Below, in pieces: positions 26,582 to 35,295 of a DNA stretch of 64,000 nt. Position numbers and translations under genes: made by a program. Position 1 is the stretch's first letter. Each line of letters starts with the position of its first letter. Source of the DNA: UBA7862 sp050872785 (lineage in GTDB: Bacteria; Bacillota; Clostridia; Christensenellales; UBA1242). The stretch spans positions 44,668 to 108,667 of the forward strand of contig JBNMHO010000003.1 of NCBI GenBank assembly GCA_050872785.1, given 5' to 3'. The notes under the pieces are model-generated. The model saw nothing but the letters and a program-made list of their open reading frames with translations, did not search any database and was not told the origin of the DNA.

Positions 26582-27715
26582 ATGGTAAACAAGGATTTTT
26601 TTGCAGCACTTGAAGATTTGGAAAAGGAAAGGGGGATAAACAAAGAGGTTTTTGTGAATGCACTTGAAACAGCACTTACATCTGCATACAAAAAGAACTT
26701 TGGCGAGGCTATGAGTGCCAGCGTAAAACTTAACCCAGAAAACAACTCCATAAGAGTTTACAGTTACAAAACAGTTGTTGCAGAAGTGACAGACCCAGAC
26801 AAGGAAATTTCACTTGAAGACGCAAAGGCAATCAAAAAGTCTTATGCACTTGACGATGTAATTTCGCAAGAAGTTACGCCAAAGAATTTCGGCAGAATTG
26901 CCGCACAAATTGCAAAGCAAGTCGTTCTTCAAAAACTTCGTGAAGTGGAACAAGAAAACGCTATGAACGAACTTTCTGAAAAGCAAAACGAACTTGTAAC
27001 TGGTCTTGTTAAGAGAATTGAAAATAACATTGTTTATGTTGAAATTCCAGGCAGTTCACTTGAATGTGTTATGCAAGAGAAGGACCAAATTCCAGGCGAA
27101 AACTATGCAATAGGTGAAAGAATTAAAGTCTATGTCAAAAACTTGAGAGATTTTAAGGAATATTCAAAGTCTTTTGTGCAAGTTTCAAGAAGTCACCCAG
27201 GGTTTGTGAAAAAACTTTTTGAACTTGAGGTGCCAGAAATTAAATCGGGAGATATTGAAATTAAAAATATCGCAAGAGATGCTGGATATAGGTCAAAAGT
27301 CGCTATCGTTTGTCACAATCCAAATCTTGACGCACTTGGTGCTTGTGTTGGCAACAAGGGAATGAGAATTAACAACATTATCAGCGAACTTAATGGCGAA
27401 AAGATTGATATTGTGGAATATTCTGACAACCCACTTGAATATATCGCTCGTGCCCTAAGCCCAGCAAAAGTTTTGACGGTTTATGCCCTTGAAGGACAAA
27501 ACTATGCAAGAGCCGTTGTTCCAGATGACAAACTTTCACTTGCCATTGGTCGTGGCGGACAAAATGTTAGACTTGCGGTCAAACTTACTGGTTGGAAAAT
27601 TGACGTTAAGAGTGAGTCGGTTGCAAAACAACTTGACGGGGAATTGCTTTTTAACCTAGAAAACGGACTTGAAGCAGAAAACACTGTGGACGAAGAAACA
27701 ACAGACGAAGAATAA
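26582..27715 (+). CDS. nusA: Transcription termination/antitermination factor NusA
   Basis: 377 residues, the length of Firmicute NusA without the acidic-repeat C-terminal domains of E. coli. An N-terminal RNA-polymerase-binding domain (1-120), S1 domain (about 130-200, LVTGLVKRIENNIVYVEI), KH1 and KH2 (VGNKGMRINNIISELNGEKIDIV; LSLAIGRGGQNVRLAVKLTGW) are evident. The C-terminal tail is acidic (EENTVDEETTDEE region). AAGGAGA precedes the ATG. Operon partner of rimP and infB as in Bacillus. Confidence 0.96.
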   Translation: MVNKDFFAALEDLEKERGINKEVFVNALETALTSAYKKNFGEAMSASVKLNPENNSIRVYSYKTVVAEVTDPDKEISLEDAKAIKKSYALDDVISQEVTPKNFGRIAAQIAKQVVLQKLREVEQENAMNELSEKQNELVTGLVKRIENNIVYVEIPGSSLECVMQEKDQIPGENYAIGERIKVYVKNLRDFKEYSKSFVQVSRSHPGFVKKLFELEVPEIKSGDIEIKNIARDAGYRSKVAIVCHNPNLDALGACVGNKGMRINNIISELNGEKIDIVEYSDNPLEYIARALSPAKVLTVYALEGQNYARAVVPDDKLSLAIGRGGQNVRLAVKLTGWKIDVKSESVAKQLDGELLFNLENGLEAENTVDEETTDEE

Positions 27716-27732
27716 TTTGTGTGAGGTAGAAA

Positions 27733-28002
27733 ATGCCAAAAAAACAGCCACTTAGAATGTGCGTGGCATGTAGGGAAATGAAAGAAAAGGACGACCTTTT
27801 GCGAATTGTGAAAAATAGTCAAGGCGAAATATTTGTTGACGAAACATTCAAAGCAAACGGTCGTGGTGCATATATTTGCAAATGCGAAGATTGTCTTGCA
27901 AAAGCACAAAAGTCCAAAGCCTTGCAAAGAGCATTTAAGCAAAATGTTGGACAAGAGATTTATGAAGAGATAGGGAGATTTATTTTAGCGAATGAGCAAT
28001 GA
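27733..28002 (+). CDS. rnpM: YlxR/RnpM family nucleic-acid-binding protein
   Basis: 89 residues. The family start PLRMCVACREMKEKDDLLRI and the GRGAYIC segment are present, giving a CxxC plus C-x3-C arrangement. In Bacillus this protein binds RNase P RNA and modulates it. GAGG precedes the ATG. Its last 11 bases overlap infB. The ribosomal-protein-L7Ae-like gene (ylxQ) that usually follows is missing here. Confidence 0.92.
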   Translation: MPKKQPLRMCVACREMKEKDDLLRIVKNSQGEIFVDETFKANGRGAYICKCEDCLAKAQKSKALQRAFKQNVGQEIYEEIGRFILANEQ

Positions 28003-30688
28003 AGAAAAACAACAAAATGTAAACAACATAAAGTCGCTTAGCAAGTTAAGCTTGGAAGGTTCTGTGCCTTCACTTTTTCGTGAAGTGAAAAGGGCAAAAC
28101 AGCAAGCAATCACCATGCTTAATGCTTTAAGAGATAGGGCAAATGTCGTTCGCCGAGAGGAAGAAGACAAGGCAAGGGCAGAGGCACTTCGTGCGCAAGC
28201 ACAAAAAAGACTTTCTTCTGTGCAACAAAAAGACTCCGAGCAATCTTTTGCCGAACTTTTTGAAAAATCAACTGGTGGCGTGGTGGATGAAAAAGAAGCA
28301 CCAAAGCCAGTTGAAGAAAAGAAATCTGTTGTGGAAGAAAAACCTGCTTCAAAAGTTGAAGTTAAGGTTGAAACCCCTGCTCCAAAGCCAGCACCAGCCG
28401 CACCAAAGCCTGTTATGCAAAATAGACCAGCTGCAAGTCAAGACAGATTTGCAAGCAAGCCAAAAATGCAAAATCAAGCACCAAGGCAAAATGGTGGCGG
28501 GCTTAGACCATTTAATAATTATGCAATGCGTAACGACAAGCCAAGACAATTTGGACAAAATAACAGACCATTTGGTCAAAACGCAGGGCAAAGACCATTT
28601 GACAGACCTTTTGGGCAAAATCAAAACGGCAATCGTTTTGCAAAACCTCAAATGGGCCCAAACGGGCAAGTTAGAGCACAAAATAAGGCTTTGACAAGCA
28701 TTATCCCAAGAAAAAATGCACAACTTGAATCTGCAACCGCAGCCTTTGCAACAAAGGAAAGAGCGTTTGGGAATAAGAAGAAATCAAATGAAAGAGTGGA
28801 CAACGAAAAGAGAATTAACAAGAAATCTCTTCTTCGCCGTGGACTTATTGAAGAGGCAAACATTGAAGAGAGAATGGTCACTCGAAAACTTAAACTCAAA
28901 AAGCAAAAAGTTGACGTTGCTCCAATTATCGCTGCTCCTATTACAAATGCAGTTATCACAACAAACAACCTAACTGTCAAAATGCTTTCTGAAAAAATCG
29001 GCAAGCCTGTTACGGAAATCATAAAACAACTTATGGTCCTTGGAATTATGACCACAATCAACAGCCCAATCGACTTTGCAACAGCCGAACTTGTGGCAAG
29101 TGAACTGGGCGTAACCCTTGAACTTAAACTTGAAAAAACATATGAAGAAAAATTGAAAGAAAACGCTATTGATGACGGCACAAACACAGAAAAACGTGCA
29201 CCAATCGTCACCATTGTTGGTCACGTTGACCACGGCAAAACTTCACTTTTGGACTACATCAGAAAAACACACGTTACAACAAGCGAAGCGGGCGGTATTA
29301 CTCAATCTATCGGTGCATATTCAATAAATTGGAATGGCGAAGACATAACATTTATCGACACCCCAGGACACGAAGCCTTTATAAATATGCGTAAGCGTGG
29401 CACAGAAATAACTGATGTGGCAGTGCTTATTGTTGCTGGTGATGACGGCGTTAAACCTCAAACCATTGAGGCAATTAAGCATATTAAAGAAGCCAAAGCA
29501 CCAATGATTGTTGCAATTACAAAAATTGATAAGCAAAATGTTGATATTGACAGAATTAAACAACAACTTGCCGAACAAGAAGTGCTTCCAGAAGATTGGG
29601 GCGGCGATGCAATCATTGTTCCAGTGTCATCTGTCACAGGGCAAGGCATTGACAAACTTCTTGAAACAATTTTGCTTGTTGCAGAAATGCAAGAACTAAA
29701 ATGCAACAGGGATAGAAACGCAGTCGGGACTGTCATTGAAGCAACGCTTGACAAAAACAGAGGACCTATTGCAAACATTATTGTTCAAAACGGAACGCTT
29801 AAAATCGGCGACAGCATCGTGTCGGGCTTTGCACTTGGCAAGGTTAGAGCATTGGTCGATAGCCGTGGCAAAAATGTTCAAAAAGCAGAACCTTCAACTC
29901 CAGTTTCAGTTTTGGGCTTTGACAGCGTGCCAAAAGCGGGCGACACAATTCAAGCAGTTGACGAAAAGTTGATTAAAAATGTTATTGAAGAACGCCGAAT
30001 TAAAATGGCACAAGAAAAAATTGAACATGGCGCTGGCGTTAGCCTTGACGAATTCTTGGCAACTCCAGTTAAGGAAGATATGAAGACACTAAATCTTCTT
30101 ATAAAAGCAGACAGCCAAGGTTCAGCAGAAGCCTTAAAGCAAAGTTTGGGCGAAATTAAAAACGAAGAAGTCAAAGTGGAAATTGTTTCTTGCGGCGTTG
30201 GAAATATCAACGAAAATGATATTCAACTTGCAAAAGTTTCAAACGCAATTATCATTTCCTTCGACACAAAAGTTTTGGGCAAAATTTCAACCTATGCAAA
30301 GCAAAATAAAGTTGAAATTAGAGAATATGACATCATTTACAAGGCAATCGAAGACATTGAAAAACTTGCAAAATCTATGATGGCTCCAAAATTTGAAGAA
30401 AAAGTTGTGGGACATGCAGAAGTAAGGGCATTGTTCAAAATTAGCAGTGTTGGAACTATTGCAGGAAGTTATGTCACAGACGGTAAAATTGTCAGAAATT
30501 CCTCTGTCAAAGTTTCCCGTGGCGGAAAAGAAATTTTTGCGGGCAAAATTGCAACCTTAAAGCGTGGCAAGGATGACGCAAAAGAAGTGGCTGCTGGATA
30601 TGAATGTGGCATAAAAATTGATGGCTTTAATGATGTTCAAGAAGGCGATATTATTGAATGTATTGTCAAAGAACAACTATTTTCGTGA
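27992..30688 (+). CDS. infB: Translation initiation factor IF-2
   Basis: 898 residues. The C-terminal core is canonical: IF-2 N-like segment (NNLTVKMLSEKIGKPVTEII), G domain with GHVDHGKTSLLDYIR, DTPGHEAF and TKID, then domains II-IV ending in GFNDVQEGDIIECI. The N-terminal 330 residues are low-complexity: a Glu/Lys/Pro/Ala region followed by a Gln/Asn/Phe/Pro-rich stretch with several PFGQN-type repeats (about residues 180-220). It overlaps rnpM by 11 bases, and rbfA follows after 8 bases. Confidence 0.97.
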   Translation: MSNEEKQQNVNNIKSLSKLSLEGSVPSLFREVKRAKQQAITMLNALRDRANVVRREEEDKARAEALRAQAQKRLSSVQQKDSEQSFAELFEKSTGGVVDEKEAPKPVEEKKSVVEEKPASKVEVKVETPAPKPAPAAPKPVMQNRPAASQDRFASKPKMQNQAPRQNGGGLRPFNNYAMRNDKPRQFGQNNRPFGQNAGQRPFDRPFGQNQNGNRFAKPQMGPNGQVRAQNKALTSIIPRKNAQLESATAAFATKERAFGNKKKSNERVDNEKRINKKSLLRRGLIEEANIEERMVTRKLKLKKQKVDVAPIIAAPITNAVITTNNLTVKMLSEKIGKPVTEIIKQLMVLGIMTTINSPIDFATAELVASELGVTLELKLEKTYEEKLKENAIDDGTNTEKRAPIVTIVGHVDHGKTSLLDYIRKTHVTTSEAGGITQSIGAYSINWNGEDITFIDTPGHEAFINMRKRGTEITDVAVLIVAGDDGVKPQTIEAIKHIKEAKAPMIVAITKIDKQNVDIDRIKQQLAEQEVLPEDWGGDAIIVPVSSVTGQGIDKLLETILLVAEMQELKCNRDRNAVGTVIEATLDKNRGPIANIIVQNGTLKIGDSIVSGFALGKVRALVDSRGKNVQKAEPSTPVSVLGFDSVPKAGDTIQAVDEKLIKNVIEERRIKMAQEKIEHGAGVSLDEFLATPVKEDMKTLNLLIKADSQGSAEALKQSLGEIKNEEVKVEIVSCGVGNINENDIQLAKVSNAIIISFDTKVLGKISTYAKQNKVEIREYDIIYKAIEDIEKLAKSMMAPKFEEKVVGHAEVRALFKISSVGTIAGSYVTDGKIVRNSSVKVSRGGKEIFAGKIATLKRGKDDAKEVAAGYECGIKIDGFNDVQEGDIIECIVKEQLFS

Positions 30689-30696
30689 GGTGAAAA

Positions 30697-31068
30697 ATGA
30701 ACAGTAGGATTGAAAGGGGAAACTCTCAACTAAAGAAAAAACTTTCCGAAATAATATCATTCGACCTCAGCGACCCAAGAATTCTTGAAAATATGGTCAC
30801 CGTCACCAAAGTGTCACTTTCAAGTGACCTAAAATATGCAAAAGTTTTTGTCAGCGTGTATGGCTCGGGCGACCCAAAAGATGTGCTTGTCGCACTTAAA
30901 AAGGCAGAAGGACATATTAAAAAGTTGCTTGCTGGCAAACTCGAGTTTAGAATGATGCCTACATTTGATTTTGTTCTTGATACAAGCGAAGACTACAGTG
31001 ACAAGATTAACAAAATTCTTAAAAATATAACATATAGCAACCAACCTGACGATAGTCAGAGCGAGTGA
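30697..31068 (+). CDS. rbfA: Ribosome-binding factor A
   Basis: 123 residues, a KH-fold protein for 16S rRNA 5'-end maturation and cold adaptation. RIERGNSQLKKKLSEII, DPRILENMVTVTKVSLSSDL and the C-terminal PTFDFVLDTSEDYSDKI are typical. GAGGTG precedes the ATG, 8 bases after infB. A terminator-like hairpin follows the stop. Confidence 0.95.
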   Translation: MNSRIERGNSQLKKKLSEIISFDLSDPRILENMVTVTKVSLSSDLKYAKVFVSVYGSGDPKDVLVALKKAEGHIKKLLAGKLEFRMMPTFDFVLDTSEDYSDKINKILKNITYSNQPDDSQSE

Positions 31069-31072
31069 ATTT

Positions 31073-31101
31073 GTGCCAAGATTTTCTTGGCATTAAATTT
31101 T
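31073..31101 (+). terminator. Probable terminator after rbfA
   Basis: Stem TGCCAAGA / TCTTGGCA with a TTT loop, followed by TTAAATTTTT. The T run is interrupted, so read-through to nrnA is possible. Confidence 0.65.
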
Positions 31102-31138
31102 TATAAATATATCATTCATTTTTACAATAGGAGATAAA

Positions 31139-32110
31139 ATGGCAATCGACAAACAAAAACTAAACGAAGTTGCAAAGAAACTTTTGGCGGCGAAATCTGT
31201 TGCACTGTTTTGTCATCAAAACCCAGACGAAGACGCACTGGGTTCTTGCGGAGCGTTGAAGCTTGCTCTTGAAAAACTGGGCAAACGTGCAGAAATTTTT
31301 TGCGAAGACAAAGTGCCAAAAAGACTTGAATTTCTTGAAGTCAATTTGTGTGACGACAAAAACGAACTTGAAAACTATGAAGTTTTTTGCCTTGTTGACG
31401 GCTGTGCTGCGTATAGAACTGGCTCTTTTGAAAAATATTTTGACAATGCAAAAATACGACTTTGCCTTGACCACCACCAAATTGAAGAATATACTTTTGA
31501 CTGTGCCTATCAAGACCCAACTTGTGCCAGTGCAAGCGATATTGTGACAGAACTTATCCCACTTTTGGACGTTCAAATTAACGGCGCAATGGCAACGCTT
31601 TTGTATGCAGGCATAACGGCTGACACGGGCAGATTCCTTTTCCCATCGCCAACAGCAAGCAACAGCCTAAACCATGCAAGCACTCTTTTGACTCTTGGGG
31701 CAGATATGGACAAAGTGAACTTCAATTCGTTTAGAAAAAAGCGAAAAGATTATCCAATGTTCCTTAAAAAATTCTTAAAAAACACAAAACCTTTCTTTGA
31801 CGGCAAAATATTTTTGACCACTATAAAGCAAAAAGAGTATGAAAAATACAAAGAAATGTGGGACGAAAACGACTGCCCAAAAACACTTGATTGGATAGAC
31901 GGCTGCGAGATAACTGTTGTTGCCATTGGTAAGAAAAAGGGCTATTTTCACCTAAATTTCCGCTCTGTTGGGGATATAAATGTTGGGAATATTGCCAGAA
32001 TATTTGGCGGCGGTGGACACAAAAACGCTTCGGGTGGAGAATATTTTGGAAATGCAAAAGAAATGCAAAAAGCAATCTTAGATGAATGTTCAAAACATTT
32101 GAGCAAATAA
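31139..32110 (+). CDS. nrnA: DHH family phosphoesterase (nanoRNase/pAp phosphatase, NrnA type)
   Basis: 323 residues with DHH domain (HQNPDEDALGSCGAL near residue 23; LVDG; LDHHQIEE; ITADTGRF) and DHHA1 domain (ending IFGGGGHKNASGG). NrnA degrades 2-5-mer RNAs and dephosphorylates pAp. The rbfA-nrnA-truB order is the common Firmicute arrangement. GGAG precedes the ATG. The spacer to truB holds an inverted repeat and an A-tract array. Confidence 0.93.
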   Translation: MAIDKQKLNEVAKKLLAAKSVALFCHQNPDEDALGSCGALKLALEKLGKRAEIFCEDKVPKRLEFLEVNLCDDKNELENYEVFCLVDGCAAYRTGSFEKYFDNAKIRLCLDHHQIEEYTFDCAYQDPTCASASDIVTELIPLLDVQINGAMATLLYAGITADTGRFLFPSPTASNSLNHASTLLTLGADMDKVNFNSFRKKRKDYPMFLKKFLKNTKPFFDGKIFLTTIKQKEYEKYKEMWDENDCPKTLDWIDGCEITVVAIGKKKGYFHLNFRSVGDINVGNIARIFGGGGHKNASGGEYFGNAKEMQKAILDECSKHLSK

Positions 32111-32136
32111 AATGTTAATTTTTTTGATAAACTTTT

Positions 32137-32160
32137 AATTCTTAAAATGTTTTAAGAATT
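32137..32160. repeat. Perfect inverted repeat after nrnA
   Basis: AATTCTTAAAA-TG-TTTTAAGAATT, 11-bp arms. It has no T run after it and is too AT-rich to be a strong terminator. Confidence 0.6.
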
Positions 32161-32173
32161 GAAATTATTTGTT

Positions 32174-32266
32174 AAAAAATAGCAAAAAAATAGCAAAAAA
32201 ATAGCAAAAAAATAGCAAAAAAATAGCAAAAAAATAGCAAAAAAATAGCAAAAAAATAGCAAAAAA
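32174..32266 (+). repeat. 11-bp tandem array of phased A-tracts
   Basis: Eight TAGC tetranucleotides at exact 11-bp spacing (T at 32180, 32191, 32202, 32213, 32224, 32235, 32246, 32257), separated by runs of seven A. A-tracts near helical phase bend DNA. It lies 32 bases upstream of truB. Confidence 0.95.
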
Positions 32267-32297
32267 TTAATAAAAAATTGAAAAGTCGGGAGAAAAA

Positions 32298-33161
32298 ATG
32301 ATTGGAGTTTTGGTGGTGGATAAGCCACGTGGGGTGACGTCAAGCGATGTGGTGGTGAAGGTTAAAAAGTTGCTAGGCGAGAAAAAAGTTGGGCATATGG
32401 GGACTCTTGACCCTTTGGCGGAAGGGGTTTTGCCACTGGGCATTGGGCGGGCGACAAAGTTGTTTGACTTGTATCTCAAAAAAAGAAAGGAATACATTGC
32501 GACATTTGCTTTTGGAAGCGAAACGGACACACTCGACCTTGAAGGCGAAGTTGTGGAAACGAGTGACATTATTCCAACCAAAGAGCAACTGGAAAGGGCA
32601 ATTAAAGAAAACCTTTTGGGGAAAATAAAACAGTTGCCACCAAAATATTCTTCAAAGAAAATTTCGGGCAGAAGGGCGTGTGACATCATAAGGCATGGAG
32701 GCGAAGTGGAACTTGAACCTTGTGAAGTGGAAATTTATTCGTTTGACGTTTTGGACGAAGTGGAACGGGGCGTGTTTAGATTTAAAATTTCTTGCAGTGC
32801 GGGAACATACATTCGCTCGCTAGCAAGGGACGTTGCAAGGGCAGCCCACTCTGTTGCTACAATGACAAAACTCGTTAGGACAAAATGTGGTCCATTTTTG
32901 TTGGAGAATAGCGTAAAATTTGATAAACTATCTTGTGATGAGATTTCATTGCACTTATTGCCACTTGAAAGAGTGCTTGCGGAACTGACGAGAGTTGATG
33001 TGAGTGCAGAGGAGTTGACAAAACTGCGAAATGGCATAAAATATGCAAAATTTGTGGGTAAATGTGGCTTGAATGACGTGGCTGTGTGGAATGAAAACAA
33101 GGTTGTTGGGCTGGGTGAAACCCGCCTTGACGGCTGGCTTAGTGTGAAAACTTATTTTTAA
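32298..33161 (+). CDS. truB: tRNA pseudouridine(55) synthase
   Basis: 287 residues. Forms pseudouridine at U55 in the T-loop. GVLVVDKPRGVTSSDVV, then KKVGHMGTLDPLAEGVLPL with the catalytic Asp, PPKYSSKKISGRRAC and CSAGTYIRSLARD are conserved. The C-terminal part resembles a small PUA-like domain. GGGAG precedes the ATG. ribF, which usually follows truB, is replaced by nfo here. Confidence 0.96.
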   Translation: MIGVLVVDKPRGVTSSDVVVKVKKLLGEKKVGHMGTLDPLAEGVLPLGIGRATKLFDLYLKKRKEYIATFAFGSETDTLDLEGEVVETSDIIPTKEQLERAIKENLLGKIKQLPPKYSSKKISGRRACDIIRHGGEVELEPCEVEIYSFDVLDEVERGVFRFKISCSAGTYIRSLARDVARAAHSVATMTKLVRTKCGPFLLENSVKFDKLSCDEISLHLLPLERVLAELTRVDVSAEELTKLRNGIKYAKFVGKCGLNDVAVWNENKVVGLGETRLDGWLSVKTYF

Positions 33162-33172
33162 AGGAGTAAAAG

Positions 33173-34024
33173 ATGATAAAATTTGGACCATCGGGCAACG
33201 GAAATTTGTTTTATGACCAAGGCTTCAAAAGCAGTCTTGACGCTCCTGGCTGGCTGAAAAATAGGGGGCTTACGGCTTATGAATATTCCTTTTCAAGAGG
33301 TTTTTCGCTGAGTGAGTTTATGGCAAAAAGTCTTGGCGAAAAATGCAGGGAAAATGGAATTGAAATTTCCGTCCATGCACCATATTACATCAATCTTGCA
33401 AACCCAGACCCAAGTATGATTGAAAAATCATTTGGATATATCATCACAAGTTTGAAATATCTTAAAATTATGGGCGGGCACAGGTGTGTCTTTCACCCAG
33501 GGACTTGCGGCGGGCTGCCGAGAGGTGAGGCTGTAAAACTCTTAAATGAAAATATGAAAAAACTGGTGGAACGCATAAAGGCGGAAAACTTGGGCTTTGA
33601 CTTTCTGCTTTGCCCAGAAACAATGGGGAAAAGTCAGCAACTTGGAACTTATGAGGAAGTGGGTGAAATTTGCACCTATGCCGATTACTTGGTGCCAACG
33701 CTAGATTTTGGACATATAAATGCTCTGACGCAAGGCAGTTTGAACAGAGCGGAAGATTATGAAAAAATTTTCAACTTTCTCATAGATAAAATTGGCTATG
33801 AAAAGATGAAAAAAGTGCATATCCATTTTTCAAAAATAGAATACGGGCCGAAAGGTGAAATTAAGCACTTAACTTTTGAAGATAAAGATTATGGACCGGA
33901 ATTTCCACCACTGGCACAAGTTTTGAAAAAATTGAAACTTGAACCAGTGATTATTTGCGAGTCACGTGGCACGCAGGCTGAAGATGCGGGCGAAATGAAA
34001 GATTATTATTTTAAGGAGAACTAA
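33173..34024 (+). CDS. nfo: Endonuclease IV-type AP endonuclease
   Basis: 283 residues, a zinc-dependent TIM barrel that cuts 5' of abasic sites. Metal ligands are visible in order: SVHAPYYINLA, VFHPGT, LLCPETMGK, TLDFGHINA, HIHFSK and ICESRG. AAAGGAG precedes the ATG, 11 bases after truB. With nth and ogg in the window it completes a base-excision toolkit. yebC follows after 4 bases. Confidence 0.93.
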   Translation: MIKFGPSGNGNLFYDQGFKSSLDAPGWLKNRGLTAYEYSFSRGFSLSEFMAKSLGEKCRENGIEISVHAPYYINLANPDPSMIEKSFGYIITSLKYLKIMGGHRCVFHPGTCGGLPRGEAVKLLNENMKKLVERIKAENLGFDFLLCPETMGKSQQLGTYEEVGEICTYADYLVPTLDFGHINALTQGSLNRAEDYEKIFNFLIDKIGYEKMKKVHIHFSKIEYGPKGEIKHLTFEDKDYGPEFPPLAQVLKKLKLEPVIICESRGTQAEDAGEMKDYYFKEN

Positions 34025-34028
34025 AACT

Positions 34029-34769
34029 ATGTCAGGACATTCAAAATGGCACAACATTCAAGCAACAAAAAACAAGGCAGATGCCGTAAGAGGGAAAATT
34101 TTTACAAAAATAGGCAGGGAAATCGCTGTCGCAGTTAAAATGGGCGGGGCAGACCCAAACAACAATGCAAGCCTTCGTGCAGTTATTGCAAAGGCAAAAC
34201 AAAACAATATGCCAAATGACAACATCACCAGGTCAATCAAAAAGGCAAGTGGCGAACTTGGCAGTGTGAACTATGAAGAAATTACATATGAAGGCTATGG
34301 CGTTGGCGGAAGTGCGCTTATCGTCAAATGCTTAACCGATAATAAAAACAGAACCGCTGGTGACGTTAGACACGCTTTTGACAAGCACGGCGGCAGTTTG
34401 GGGGCTGTGGGATGTGTGAGTTATCTTTTTGACAACAAGGGTGTTATGATTCTTGAAAATAAAGATATTGACGAAGAAAAACTTATCGACATGTGCCTTG
34501 AAGCAGAAGCAGAAGATGTGATAAATGACGGAGATGTCTTTCAAATTATCACCGCTCCAAGCGACTTTAACAAAGTGAAAGAAGCACTTGAAGGGCAAGG
34601 ACTTAACTTTGTGTCAGCAGAAGTTACAATGATTCCACAAAACACCATTGACCTTCCTGAAAATCAATTTCCAACTTTTGAGAAACTTCTTGATACACTT
34701 GAAGACCTTGATGACGTGCAAGATGTGTATCACAATGTGAACCTTCCAGACGAAGATGAAGAAGAATAA
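34029..34769 (+). CDS. YebC/PmpR family protein
   Basis: 246 residues. The N-terminus GHSKWHNIQATKNKADAVRG and the YEGYGVGGSALIV, NKNRTAGDVRHAFDKHGG segments are diagnostic. The family includes transcription regulators and, for some members, proteins that help translate proline stretches. The C-terminal end is acidic (DEDEEE). AAGGAG precedes the ATG. Last gene before the terminator at 34772. Confidence 0.95.
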   Translation: MSGHSKWHNIQATKNKADAVRGKIFTKIGREIAVAVKMGGADPNNNASLRAVIAKAKQNNMPNDNITRSIKKASGELGSVNYEEITYEGYGVGGSALIVKCLTDNKNRTAGDVRHAFDKHGGSLGAVGCVSYLFDNKGVMILENKDIDEEKLIDMCLEAEAEDVINDGDVFQIITAPSDFNKVKEALEGQGLNFVSAEVTMIPQNTIDLPENQFPTFEKLLDTLEDLDDVQDVYHNVNLPDEDEEE

Positions 34770-34771
34770 AT

Positions 34772-34808
34772 AAAAAAATCTCAGTCACTAATGTGATTGA
34801 GATTTTTT
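34772..34808. terminator. Bidirectional terminator, yebC / tRNA-Ala
   Basis: AAAAAATCTCA-gTCAC / GTGAt-TGAGATTTTTT hairpin with T runs on both strands. It ends at the tRNA CCA. Confidence 0.9.
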
Positions 34809-34883
34809 GGTGGAGATAAGCGGTCTCGAACCGCTGACCTTTTGAATGCCATTCAAACGCTCTACCAACTGAGCTATACCCCC
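34808..34883 (-). tRNA. tRNA-Ala (GGC)
   Basis: 76 bases, full cloverleaf. The anticodon loop ATGGCAT gives GGC. The acceptor GGGGGTA / TATCTCC contains the G3:U70 pair that identifies alanine tRNA. CCA is encoded. Confidence 0.97.
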
Positions 34884-34896
34884 ATATTTCAGTGCT

Positions 34897-34925
34897 ATTA
34901 TAACAGAGATTTGTCATATTGTCCA
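34897..34925 (-). promoter_or_regulatory. Promoter of tRNA-Ala
   Basis: On the minus strand: TGGACA (34925-34920), 17-bp spacer, TATAAT (34902-34897) with an upstream TG (extended -10). Confidence 0.85.
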
Positions 34926-34934
34926 CAACTTTTT

Positions 34935-35016
34935 GGGGCGACAGCGAATTTTTCTTCGAAAAATTCGGCAAAATCTCTCGATTTTGCCACAAAACTCCGT
35001 TTTGTCTGTCGCCCCC
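34935..35016 (-). repeat. Cloverleaf-like repeat, copy A
   Basis: Outer stem GGGGCGACAG / CTGTCGCCCC encloses three perfect hairpins: 34946-34966 (9 bp), 34967-34988 (9 bp), 34989-35005 (7 bp), leaving almost no unpaired bases. Homologous to the element at 38414 on the other strand. It lies ten bases upstream of the tRNA-Ala -35 and reads in the direction of that tRNA. Not a family I recognise. Confidence 0.85.
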
Positions 35017-35048
35017 GCAAAAAAAAATCTAAAAACCTAATATTTTAT

Positions 35049-35077
35049 TTGACAAAAAATATGATTTATCTTAAACT
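35049..35077 (+). promoter_or_regulatory. Sigma-A promoter of the leader-ORF/surface-protein locus
   Basis: TTGACA (35049-35054), 17-bp spacer, TAAACT (35072-35077). It is the only good promoter upstream of the leader ORF. Confidence 0.65.
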
Positions 35078-35168
35078 TTATACAGATAGTGATTTTTTGC
35101 CTAAAAGTTGAGGGATTATGAAAAGTAACCCAAATAAATGGCATGATTTGACAAAAGGAGGCCCCCAA

Positions 35169-35252
35169 ATGACCTATAGAATTGCTCAAAATACGCATAA
35201 ACACTGCAATATAGGGGGGGGGGGGTATCTCTCAAGCAAAGTAACGTTTTAA
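35169..35252 (+). CDS. Leader ORF containing a poly-G tract, 27 codons in the present phase
   Basis: ATG with AAAGGAGG upstream. Fifteen codons (MTYRIAQNTHKHCNI) lead into a G12 tract, then GYLSSKVTF and TAA. With 13 or 10 G the frame would instead continue GVSLKQSNV... for about 50 codons to TGA at 35378-35380, which overlaps the ATG of the next surface gene. That longer product would hold two CxxC pairs (ACVFC and SCMRC) 13 residues apart, like a small zinc site. The part of this extended frame beyond the tract is open for 50 codons in very AT-rich DNA, which argues that it is coding. Function unknown. The current form may be a phase-OFF state or a leader peptide. Confidence 0.6.
   Translation: MTYRIAQNTHKHCNIGGGGYLSSKVTF
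35214..35225 (+). repeat. Poly-G tract (G12) in the leader ORF
   Basis: Twelve G preceded by ATA and followed by TATCTCTCAAGCAAA. The tract at 40107 has the same ATA before and a near-identical flank after it. Confidence 0.85.
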
Positions 35253-35295
35253 ACGCAAATTTCAAGCAAAATAACAATGTTTTATTACAATTTAT

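Noticed and set aside
28143..28973. Out-of-frame ORFs inside the low-complexity part of infB
   Set aside because: They result from repetitive composition and have no ribosome site.
32137..32160. Terminator of nrnA
   Set aside because: The inverted repeat is perfect but nearly GC-free and lacks a T run.
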